A stretch of 64,000 nucleotides of DNA, taken from contig JADJUF010000021.1 of NCBI GenBank assembly GCA_016717005.1, positions 124,001 to 188,000 on the forward strand, read 5' to 3'. How positions within the stretch are numbered: the stretch's first letter is position 1; each line of letters opens with the position of its first letter. A program made the position numbers and the translations under genes. Shown in pieces: positions 50,057 through 58,953 of this stretch. The notes under the pieces were generated by a model. The model was not told the DNA's origin. It did no database searches and saw only the letters and a program-made list of their open reading frames with translations. The stretch is from Myxococcales bacterium (GTDB lineage: Bacteria; Myxococcota_A; Polyangia; Haliangiales; Haliangiaceae).

Positions 50057-50328
50057 GGACGTGGGTGCCTCTTCCGGGTTGGAGTACAGCGAAGCGAGTG
50101 CGAAGCGGTAGCGTGCGGACGAAGACCGACCGAAAACGCGCCGACCGCCCTTGCTCGGATCACCCGCGAGGGGTGCCGAGTGGGCGGCGACAGGCGAAGG
50201 TCAGAAGGCGATCGTCAAGACGGCCGAGGATCGAGTCGAGGAAGTCGAGCGACGTGAGCGTGACGCCGAGCGAGCACGGACACGGCAGCGAGCCGAGGAA
50301 CGAACGCTCCCGGACTCGACGCCGCGTG

Positions 50329-50359
50329 CGTATAGCACGGAACGCCGCGGAAGTGGCAA
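50329..50359 (-). promoter_or_regulatory. Candidate promoter in the rplL-rpoB gap
   Basis: Minus strand: TTGCCA (50354-50359), 19-bp spacer, TATACG (50329-50334) with an extended -10 TG one base before it. The 413-bp gap 50057-50469 has no gene; this is the only promoter-like signal I found there. The spacing is suboptimal, so confidence is moderate. Confidence 0.4.
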
Positions 50360-50469
50360 GTCGGCCATGCAAGCCGCCATGCCAACTCCGCGCCCGGCGG
50401 TAAGTATTCGTTTTGACCGGGATTCGCTGCCGAAGCCCGATCGTGACGCACCCCGCCGGGATCGTCGAA

Positions 50470-50847
50470 CTACTTGACCTCGACCTCGCCGCCGGCGTCC
50501 TTGATCTTCTTGGCGATCTCGTCGGCCTCGGCCTTGGGCACGTTGGCCTTGACCTCCTTGGGGGCGCCGTCGACCAGGTCCTTGGCGTCCTTGAGGCCCA
50601 GGCCGGTGATCTCGCGGACGACCTTGATGACGTTGATCGGCGAGGCGCCCTTGGCCTTGAGGATGACCGTGAACTCGGTCTGGACCTCGGCGGGCGCGGC
50701 GGGGGCGGCCGGGCCGGCGGGGCCGGCGACGGCGACCGGCGCGGCCTTCACGCCCCACTTGTCCTCGAGGGCCTTGGTGAGGTTGACGATGTCCATGACC
50801 GTGAGGGTGCTGAGGTAGTCGATGACCTGATCTTGCGTGAGCGACAT
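50470..50847 (-). CDS. rplL: 50S ribosomal protein L7/L12
   Basis: 125 residues. N-terminal dimerisation helix MSLTQDQVIDYLSTLTVMDIVNLTKALEDKWGV, Ala/Pro hinge, and C-terminal factor-binding domain EFTVILKAKGASPINVIKVVREITGLGLKDAKDLVDGAPKEVK. The acidic stalk protein recruits EF-G and EF-Tu. GAGG precedes ATG 50847. Confidence 0.98.
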   Translation of the reverse strand: MSLTQDQVIDYLSTLTVMDIVNLTKALEDKWGVKAAPVAVAGPAGPAAPAAPAEVQTEFTVILKAKGASPINVIKVVREITGLGLKDAKDLVDGAPKEVKANVPKAEADEIAKKIKDAGGEVEVK

Positions 50848-50994
50848 GAGATGCCTCGGAGGATGCGGGGCCGGCTGGCCCGGTTTGGGTCGGTCGGATG
50901 ACCGAAGGAACAAGGTCCGGTCAGGCGACCGGTGAGAGACGTCGGGGGGCGCGAGGGACGGCGACGCCGCCCCTCACCAGGGAGTCGATGTGCT

Positions 50995-51519
50995 TCAGGC
51001 GGCACCCTCGAGCGCCCGCTTGCGGGCGTCGAGGACGTACATGAAGTTCTGGGGACCGGCGATGACCGTGCGGACCAGGTCCTGCGGGGCGGCCAGGAAG
51101 GTCATGAGCAAGCTGGCGCGGATCTCGTCCTTGCCCGGCATGCGCGACAGCGCGTCGACGCCCTGGGCGTCGAGGACCTTGCCGTCGAAGAAGCCGCCCT
51201 TGATCGTGAACTTGGGCTCGTCCTTGGCCCACTTGAGCGCGATCTTGGCCGCGATCTGCGGGGTCTCGTTGGACCAGATCACCGCGGTCGGGCCGACCAT
51301 GAGCGCGCTCATCGGCTCCATCGAGCCGCCCTTGACGGCGATCTTGACGAGCGAGTTCTTGAGCACGCGGTAGTGGCATCCGTTCTTGCGGAAGTCATCG
51401 CGCATCGCGGTGACGACCGGCACGGTCACGCCGCGGTAGTCCGCGATCACGACCGAGGCGACGTTGGCGAATGCCTCTTGGATCTCGCCGAGGATCTCGG
51501 CCTTGCCTGCTCTGTCCAT
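50995..51519 (-). CDS. rplJ: 50S ribosomal protein L10
   Basis: 174 residues. MDRAGKAEILGEIQEAFANV..., ADYRGVTVPVVTAMRDDFRKNG and KNSLVKIAV are typical of uL10, the stalk base that binds L7/L12. C-terminal helix is present but short. The 209-bp leader before it contains a perfect hairpin that may act in autoregulation. Confidence 0.97.
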   Translation of the reverse strand: MDRAGKAEILGEIQEAFANVASVVIADYRGVTVPVVTAMRDDFRKNGCHYRVLKNSLVKIAVKGGSMEPMSALMVGPTAVIWSNETPQIAAKIALKWAKDEPKFTIKGGFFDGKVLDAQGVDALSRMPGKDEIRASLLMTFLAAPQDLVRTVIAGPQNFMYVLDARKRALEGAA

Positions 51520-51580
51520 GGTGCTTGTCCGTTCTGCAGATGCCGAACCGGGACGGTCGGCGAGTGGCTAGAAAATGCAG

Positions 51581-51610
51581 CGACCCCTCGATCGGGAGAG
51601 CGAGGGGTCG
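51581..51610 (-). promoter_or_regulatory. Hairpin in rplJ leader (candidate L10-leader/attenuator)
   Basis: Perfect 10-bp stem CGACCCCTCG / CGAGGGGTCG with a 10-nt loop, followed on the minus strand by CTGCATTTTCTAG. It lies about 60-90 nt before rplJ. L10 leaders that bind the L10-L12 complex are known here in many bacteria; the T-run also allows partial termination. Which applies is not determined. Confidence 0.6.
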
Positions 51611-51728
51611 ACGGTCGCCCGGGTGGGCGACGGTGCGACGGGACTCGGTCTCCGCGGGACTTGGGGGCGTGCGCCCTGCCCGCTTCTGCGACGTCGTGCG
51701 GTCGTATGTGCTGCGTTGTGCGGGTCGA

Positions 51729-52436
51729 TCAGTCCTTGACGACGCCGACGTAGGCGGCGGTGTCGACCTTGATGCCGGGGCCGTGGGTGGTCGAGATCGT
51801 GATCGACCGGACGTACGTGCCCTTGGCCGTCGACGGCTTGAGCTTGATGAGCTGATCGAGCAGCGCGCGCAGGTTGACCGCGAGCGCCTCGGGCTGGAAC
51901 GAGGCCTTGCCGATCGGGGTCTGGATGACGCCCGCCTTCTCGACGCGGAACTCGACGCGGCCGGCCTTGAGCTCCTTGACCGCCTTGGCGACGTCGGCGG
52001 TGACCGTGCCGACCTTCGGGTTCGGCATCAGGCCGCGGGGACCGAGGACGCGGCCGATCTTGCCGACCGAGACCATCATGTCCGGGGTCGCGACGAGGGT
52101 GTCGAACTCGAACCAGTTCTCGTCCTTGATCTTGTTGATGTACTCGTCGTTGCCGGCGTAGTCGGCACCCGCCTCGAGCGCATCCTTGACCTTCTCGGTC
52201 TTGCAGATCACCAGGACGCGCTTGGTCTTGCCGGTGCCCGAGGGCATGACGACCGAGCCGCGGACCATCTGGTCGGCGTACTTGGGGTTCACGCCCAGGC
52301 GGACCGCGACGTCGACCGTCTCGTCCCACTTGGTCGAGACCTTGGCCTTGGGGATGATCGCGCAGGCGTCGTCGACCGAGTACTTCTTGGTCGGCTCCCA
52401 GCCCTCGATCGCCTTCTTGTATTTCTTACCAGCCAT
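51729..52436 (-). CDS. rplA: 50S ribosomal protein L1
   Basis: 235 residues. KYSVDDACAIIPKAKVSTKWDETVDVAVRLGVNPKYADQMVRG, VGKIGRVLGPRGLMPNPKVGTVT and STAKGTYVRSITISTTHGPGI are diagnostic of uL1, the L1-stalk protein and a common operon repressor. GGAGGA precedes ATG 52436. Confidence 0.98.
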   Translation of the reverse strand: MAGKKYKKAIEGWEPTKKYSVDDACAIIPKAKVSTKWDETVDVAVRLGVNPKYADQMVRGSVVMPSGTGKTKRVLVICKTEKVKDALEAGADYAGNDEYINKIKDENWFEFDTLVATPDMMVSVGKIGRVLGPRGLMPNPKVGTVTADVAKAVKELKAGRVEFRVEKAGVIQTPIGKASFQPEALAVNLRALLDQLIKLKPSTAKGTYVRSITISTTHGPGIKVDTAAYVGVVKD

Positions 52437-52620
52437 CGTGTCCTCCGGTGGGGCCTGGCTCAACGCCCTCGCGGGCTCCCAGGCTGTGTTCACTCGGTTA
52501 TCGAAGTACTTCAGGAGCCAGCCCGACATCCGGGCGAGGCAATCAGATCCGTTCGAGGTCACCCGCACGCCACGCTCGGGGCTGTTCGGGTGGGTCCCCC
52601 ACGCCCGGAGCCGCGCTCCG

Positions 52621-52679
52621 GGCCGTTTCGGATGGGGGCCCCGGCGCATGCCGGGGGAGGGTTTTTTCGAAAAACCCTC
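52621..52679 (-). repeat. Two-hairpin element after rplK
   Basis: GTTTCGGATGGGGG tag, stem A CCCCGGC-GCAT-GCCGGGG (52639-52656), then stem B GAGGGTTTTT-TCG-AAAAACCCTC (52657-52679), ending 9 bp before the rplK stop. Stem B differs from the rplF copy by paired, compensating changes, which supports conserved RNA structure. A second, partly related tag-and-hairpin (GTTCGGGTGGGTCCCCCAC, CCCGGAGC-CGC-GCTCCGGG) lies at 52585-52623. Confidence 0.7.
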
Positions 52680-52687
52680 TCGGAATC

Positions 52688-53110
52688 TCAGTCCACGACC
52701 TCGAGGCCCATCGAGCGGGCGGTGCCCATGATGGTCCGCATCGCGGACTCGACCGAGGTGGTGTTGAGATCGGTGAGCTTGTGCTCGGCGATCTCGCGGA
52801 CCTGCTGGGTCGTGACCTGGCCGACCTTGTTCTTGTTCGGCTCCTTGGAGCCGCTCTCGATCTTGGCCGCCTTCTTGAGCAGGATCGACGCCGGCGGCGT
52901 CTTGGTCACGAAGGTGAACGTGCGGTCGGCGTAGGCGGTGATGAGGACCGGGATGATCAGGTCGCCCATCTGCGCGGTGCGGGAGTTGAACTCCTTGCAG
53001 AACGCCATGATGTTCAGGCCGTGCTGGCCGAGCGCGGGTCCGACCGGCGGCGAGGGGTTAGCCTTGCCAGCGGGACACTGCAGCTTGATGAGGGCGGTGA
53101 CCTTCTTCAT
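52688..53110 (-). CDS. rplK: 50S ribosomal protein L11
   Basis: 140 residues. IKLQCPAGKANPSPPVGPALGQHGLNIMAFCKEFN and the C-terminal MRTIMGTARSMGLEV are typical of uL11, needed for RelA-stringent response and factor GTPase. It is followed in transcription by a two-hairpin element and rplA. Confidence 0.98.
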   Translation of the reverse strand: MKKVTALIKLQCPAGKANPSPPVGPALGQHGLNIMAFCKEFNSRTAQMGDLIIPVLITAYADRTFTFVTKTPPASILLKKAAKIESGSKEPNKNKVGQVTTQQVREIAEHKLTDLNTTSVESAMRTIMGTARSMGLEVVD

Positions 53111-53174
53111 GACCGTTTACTTTCGCGAGACACCCGGCGCCGAGGGCGATGTTGCCCTGGCCGCTGGGGCCGGC

Positions 53175-53761
<587 letters not shown>

Positions 53762-53769
<8 letters not shown>

Positions 53770-54136
53770 ACACCAGCTCCGTCAGGTTCGACCAGACGAG
53801 GTCGAAGACACCGAGGACGAGCGCGGAGATGATCGACATCACGATGACGACGATCGTCGCAGCACGCACTTCCTTGGGGGTTGGCCAGGTGACCTTGCCG
53901 AGCTCGGACGCAACCTCGTTGGCGAGGGTGTGGATCCGATCGTGGCGATACAGGACGACCCCGGCCGTGAGGGTGACGACCATGGCACCGACGGTCATCC
54001 AGAGTTCACTGGGCGGGGTACCGAAGTACCCCCACAGCCAGTCGATGGTCCATTGCGTGAGATAGAACAGCACGATCCCACCGCATAGGTACATGAGGTG
54101 GACGGGCTTGTTGGGGACGTTCTCTTGCTGGGCCAC
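53762..54136 (-). CDS. secE: Preprotein translocase subunit SecE (three-helix form)
   Basis: 124 residues, GTG start. Three hydrophobic helices (about 13-34, 43-62, 92-114); the C-terminal one follows the conserved ELGKVTWPTPKEVRAATIVVIVM amphipathic segment that is diagnostic of SecE. Partners SecY at 16214-17545. rpmG, often upstream, is not present here. Confidence 0.95.
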
Positions 54137-54192
54137 GGGTTGACTCTGGGTCGTTTGAGAGGCGTCGTCGACTCGCTAGTCGGGCAGGTACG

Positions 54193-54267
54193 TGGCAGGG
54201 GAGACAGGACTTGAACCTGCAGCCCTCCGCTTTGGAGACGGATGCTCTACCGTTGAGCTACTCCCCT
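54193..54267 (-). tRNA. tRNA-Trp (anticodon CCA)
   Basis: Minus strand: acceptor AGGGGAG / CTCCCCT, D-arm TAGCTCAACGGTAGAGCA, anticodon stem TCCGT / GCGGA with loop CTCCAAA (anticodon CCA), T-arm GCAGG-TTCAAGT-CCTGT, discriminator G and encoded CCA. Located between tuf2 and secE, a common position. Confidence 0.96.
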
Positions 54268-54472
54268 AGAAACTCGTGATCTCGTAGTCTTGGATGCCTG
54301 GTGGGATCGGGTGGGCAAGGCGAGGGCGGTCGAGACGGAAGCGGACGTGTACATCAACTGCTACACACGAGCAAGGGGCGATCCGAAAAATCGAACATCT
54401 GCGGGGGGGTTGCGATCGTTCGGGTACCAGATCTACCCCCGCCCCGCCCTGCGGTTTTCCGCCGCTGCCACT

Positions 54473-54780
54473 GCCGAATCCGGATCCGGATCCGGGTAGG
54501 AGTCGGGGCCCGGGATCGGCCCGCGGTCCCGGATGCCGGAGCCGGGGCCGGAGCCGGAGCCGGAGCCGGACCCGGAGCCGGACCCGGAGCCGGACCGGAG
54601 CCGGACCCGGAGCGGACCGGGGCCGGACCCGGAGCCGGACCCGGGCCGGACCGGCCCGCCGGCCGGAGCCGGACCCGGAGCCGGACCCGGAGCGGCCAGC
54701 CGGACCCGGAGCCGGACCGGAGCCGGAGGCCGGAGCCGGGCCGGACGGACCCGGAGGCCGGGCGGAGCCGAGCGGAGGCG
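54473..54780. repeat. GGAGCC/GGACCC hexamer array between tuf2 and tRNA-Trp
   Basis: About 300 bp of imperfect period-6 and period-12 sequence (CCGGAG, CCGGAC, CCGGGC units). It occupies the middle of the gene-free stretch 54268-54968. No credible gene; frames give Glu-Pro, Arg-Ser or Gly-Pro repeats only. Same CCGGNN theme as the arrays at 31786 and 61431. Confidence 0.85.
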
Positions 54781-54913
54781 GCGCCTCGAAGGGCGCCCAA
54801 AGGAACTGGAGGCCGGCGGCGGATCTTGTACCGGCTTCGGCGATGGACCACTTGCCCGTGGAGCGCCTCCCCCCGACGCCAGCCGGAGTTCGCAACGCCT
54901 CCCGAAACGACGA

Positions 54914-54939
54914 ACAGCCCGGAGTCGCCTCCGGGCTGT
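54914..54939 (-). terminator. Terminator-like hairpin after tuf2
   Basis: Perfect 11-bp stem ACAGCCCGGAG / CTCCGGGCTGT with TCGC loop, followed on the minus strand by TCGTCGTTTCG. It begins 30 bp after the expected tuf2 stop (54969). The T-content is modest, so termination is likely but not certain. Confidence 0.7.
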
Positions 54940-54968
54940 CGCTCATCGAGCCTGGGGGCGGCCCAGCG

Positions 54969-56166
<1,198 letters not shown>

Positions 56167-56248
56167 GGCGGCGTGCTCCTCAGGCGCTCGGTGGCTATCA
56201 GGTTCTGGTGACGATCGAGGGTGGTCGCGATCTGTCGCGGTTGCTCGA

Positions 56249-56320
56249 GCCCTCAGTGAGAATTGAACTCACGACCCCTTCCTTACCAAGGAAGTGCACT
56301 GCCACTGTGCTATGAGGGCT
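56249..56320 (-). tRNA. tRNA-Thr (anticodon GGT)
   Basis: Acceptor GCCCTCA / TGAGGGC, anticodon stem CTTCC / GGAAG with loop TTGGTAA (anticodon GGT), T-arm GTGAG-TTCAATT-CTCAC. CCA is not encoded. Last tRNA before tuf2. Confidence 0.96.
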
Positions 56321-56355
56321 GGTTTTCGTTAGCGGATTTCGTTGGTCGGACTCGG

Positions 56356-56427
<72 letters not shown>

Positions 56428-56452
56428 GGGGCCGTGGTTACCCAGGGGCCAG

Positions 56453-56536
<84 letters not shown>

Positions 56537-56571
56537 TTGTCGAGACGTGATGCTTGGTGCTACCTCGTGAG

Positions 56572-56644
56572 AGCTGGCGGTGGGACTCGAACCCGCGACC
56601 TCCTGATTACAAGTCAGGTGCTCTACCGGTTGAGCTACGCCAGC
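56572..56644 (-). tRNA. tRNA-Thr (anticodon TGT)
   Basis: Acceptor GCTGGCG / CGCCAGC, anticodon stem CCTGA / TCAGG with loop CTTGTAA (anticodon TGT), T-arm GCGGG-TTCGAGT-CCCAC. First gene after the promoter at 56697-56725. CCA not encoded. Confidence 0.96.
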
Positions 56645-56696
56645 GGAAACGTTGCTGATTCGCAGGTGCGGTGGCCTTGGGAGCCACAGCCGCCGT

Positions 56697-56725
56697 TGTA
56701 TAGGCGAGGTCGTCCGGCAAGTCAA
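56697..56725 (-). promoter_or_regulatory. Strong sigma-70-like promoter of the tRNA-tuf2 operon
   Basis: Minus strand: TTGACT (56720-56725), exactly 17-bp spacer, TATACA (56697-56702), placing transcription start near 56690, about 45 bp before the first tRNA. An AT-rich motif pair (TATATAAG) lies about 70-110 bp further upstream. Confidence 0.82.
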
Positions 56726-56907
56726 CGGCGCTGCGCGGTATTTCTGCGACCTTGGCGGCGGAAGGATCTCTCACGCGCCCGCTTATATAGCCGCGGAGCG
56801 CGCGCTTATATATACGCGCGCGGGCCGATCGGCGGGCGCCTGGCCCCGCGCTGGCGCATGCTGGCGAACCTTCCGCCGGGTCGTTGAGATCCCAAGACGT
56901 TGCAGCG

Positions 56908-58131
56908 CTACGGCGCCGGCGGCACGACCGCGCTCATCTCACCCCGGGCCTCGCGGGCCAGGATCGTCGCGACCTGGATCGAGCGGGTCTTGGACGCCTC
57001 GCTCCAGGCGTTGCTGACCCCGTAGGCCCCGGCCAGGCGGACGTTCATCTGGTGGCCGTCGAACGCGGTCGTCAGGTGACGCCGCACGCGATCGTGGACC
57101 TCGGTCGTGTAGTAGGTGCGCGCCGCCGGGTCGAGGCCGTCGGGGTACGGCGAGGTCACCGCGGTCTGCCACAGCTCGAAGAAGATCTGCGACATCTGGT
57201 AGCCGGACGCGAGGGCCCAGTACGGATCCTGGAGCTCGAGGGCCTCGCGCCACTGATCGTACGCGGCGGCGGCCAGCGCCTCCTTCTGGACGAGGTCGGC
57301 CTTGAGCTCGTCGAGCGCGGTGCGCAGCTTGACCGCGGCGAACGCGCGGTGCCGGAGCTCGGCCAGGTAGTAGTGCGCCATCGCGATGTAGTAGCGGTCG
57401 TCGATCCGGATCGCGCGGTTCCACGTGGCGATCGCGGCCTTGAGGCTGGCCTCGGCCTCGGGCGCCTGGCCCTGCTCCATCAGCACGTAGCCGCGCCGGG
57501 CCTGGGCCTCGAGCCGGTCGGCGTGGCCGAGGTCGGCGCGCAGCAGGATCTCGCCGAGCGTGCCGTCGGCGCCGCGCCAGTCCTGCCGCTCGGCCTGGAG
57601 CCCGGCGATGCGCAGGTGTGCGTCGAGCGACTCGCGGCCGGTCGGGAAGTGCGTGACCACGTCGCGGTAGCTGGTGATCGCCGAGGTGGTGTCGCCGAGG
57701 CCCTCGTAGACCACGCCGACGTAGTAGAGCGCCGACGGGGCCAGGCGCGACGCCGGGAACTCGGCGGCGAGCCGGCGGAACACCGCGATGGCCTCGACCG
57801 GCCGCCCCGCGGCGAGCGCGGCGCGGCCCTCGTCGAGCAGCGTCGACGGCGCCACCGCGTCGATGGTCTCGTCGCCGCCCGGATCGCGCGACACGACCAG
57901 CTTGATCTCCTCGAGGTCGTAGACCTTGCCGGCGCCAGTGCCGGGGCGCGCGCTGGGATCCCCGACCGCGGCCTTGATGGGCGTGGCGGCGGCGAGGTCG
58001 CTGTCGGGCGAGCGCTCGGAGGAGGCCTGGGTGGAGTCAGGAGGGCGCGGCGCGGCGGGATGGGCGCGGCCGCCGCATCCGACCAGCGTGGCCACGGTGA
58101 GCAGGGCGAGGCGCGCGAGGGTTCGGGTCAC
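56908..58131 (-). CDS. TPR-repeat lipoprotein
   Basis: 407 residues from GTG 58131, chosen because it gives a signal peptide ending VGCGG (lipobox LVGC). TPR-like helices: EGRAALAAGRPVEAIAVFRRLAAEFPAS, ALYYVGVVYEGLGDTTSAITSYRDVVTHFP and ARRGYVLMEQGQAPEAEASLKAAI. The C-terminal part is helical without clear repeats. Resembles outer-membrane-assembly TPR lipoproteins (BamD/YbgF-like) but is longer, and its role is not established. No strong ribosome site: AAGG abuts the GTG. Confidence 0.75.
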   Translation of the reverse strand: MTRTLARLALLTVATLVGCGGRAHPAAPRPPDSTQASSERSPDSDLAAATPIKAAVGDPSARPGTGAGKVYDLEEIKLVVSRDPGGDETIDAVAPSTLLDEGRAALAAGRPVEAIAVFRRLAAEFPASRLAPSALYYVGVVYEGLGDTTSAITSYRDVVTHFPTGRESLDAHLRIAGLQAERQDWRGADGTLGEILLRADLGHADRLEAQARRGYVLMEQGQAPEAEASLKAAIATWNRAIRIDDRYYIAMAHYYLAELRHRAFAAVKLRTALDELKADLVQKEALAAAAYDQWREALELQDPYWALASGYQMSQIFFELWQTAVTSPYPDGLDPAARTYYTTEVHDRVRRHLTTAFDGHQMNVRLAGAYGVSNAWSEASKTRSIQVATILAREARGEMSAVVPPAP

Positions 58132-58210
58132 CCTTCTATAGACGCACGATCGGCCCCGGCGATGTAGCGGTCCCGGCGATCCGTGATCGACGTCGCGATC
58201 CGGGGACTTA

Positions 58211-58388
58211 GGGCCCACGCGTGAACAACTCGGTCGGTCTCGCGGCCGATCCATCCCGGCTGGCTGCGTTGCCGGCTCCGGTCCTCGGGTCACGTCCAAC
58301 GAGGACGCTCCCCTCCGGTCCTCGCGGTCGCCTTGCCATCCGGGCGCCTCGTCCGCGATCCTCGATCGACTTGTTCACGCGCGGGCCC
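58211..58388. repeat. 26-bp imperfect inverted repeat bracketing about 126 bp
   Basis: Left arm 58211-58236 and the reverse complement of right arm 58363-58388 match at 23 of 26 positions (GGGCCCRCGCGTGAACAA...TCG). The inside contains two direct copies of CTCCGGTCCTCG. It sits in the gap between the TPR lipoprotein and the YjbQ gene. No transposase is present; a small non-autonomous element or inverted duplication is possible. Confidence 0.6.
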
Positions 58389-58398
58389 TTACGCGCGC

Positions 58399-58809
58399 TC
58401 ACCCGCGCTGGCCGACGACCTTGACCAGGACGTGGCGGTTGCGGGGTCCGTCGAACTCGCAGAAGTAGATGGCCTGCCAGGGGCCGATGACCGGCTTGCC
58501 GGCCTCGACCACCAGCGCCAGCGACACGCCGATCAAGCTCGACTTGACGTGCGCGTCGGCGTTGGTCGCGGCGCTGACCGCGCCGGCGCCGTGCGGGACC
58601 GCGTGGGTCAGGTGCGCGAGCACCGCGGCGCGCACCTGCGGGTCGCTGTTCTCCTGGATCGTCAGGCCCGCGGTGGTGTGCTTGCAGAACACCACGGCGA
58701 TGCCGTCGTCGACGCCGCTGCGCCGGACGGCCGCGCGCACCAGCGCGGTGATGTCGACGGTCTCGCTGCGGGTCGTCGTGCGCACGTCGATGACTTCGGT
58801 GGCCGCCAT
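58399..58809 (-). CDS. YjbQ/UPF0047 family protein
   Basis: 136 residues, the family length. Conserved marks: FCKHTTAGLTIQENSDPQVR, THAVPH, NADAHVKSSLIG and PWQAIYFCEFDGPRNRHVLVKV; the His residues form the predicted metal site. Members are annotated as secondary thiamine-phosphate synthases from E. coli YjbQ complementation, but physiological function is unclear. Divergent from the ATP-grasp gene. Confidence 0.92.
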   Translation of the reverse strand: MAATEVIDVRTTTRSETVDITALVRAAVRRSGVDDGIAVVFCKHTTAGLTIQENSDPQVRAAVLAHLTHAVPHGAGAVSAATNADAHVKSSLIGVSLALVVEAGKPVIGPWQAIYFCEFDGPRNRHVLVKVVGQRG

Positions 58810-58953
58810 GATCGAGTCGTAACACGACCCGATGTGCGTGCGCTTTTGCTTGACGGCGCGTTGTCACACCGGTTTGCTACAAGTCCAACGTCGGCGCGTG
58901 CGCGAACCACTTCCGGTCGTCGCCGCTCGATGCGAAGGCCAGGTCGCTCTCCG

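Noticed and set aside
58211..58388. Insertion sequence
   Set aside because: Inverted repeats are present but no transposase and the enclosed DNA is under 150 bp; kept only as a repeat.
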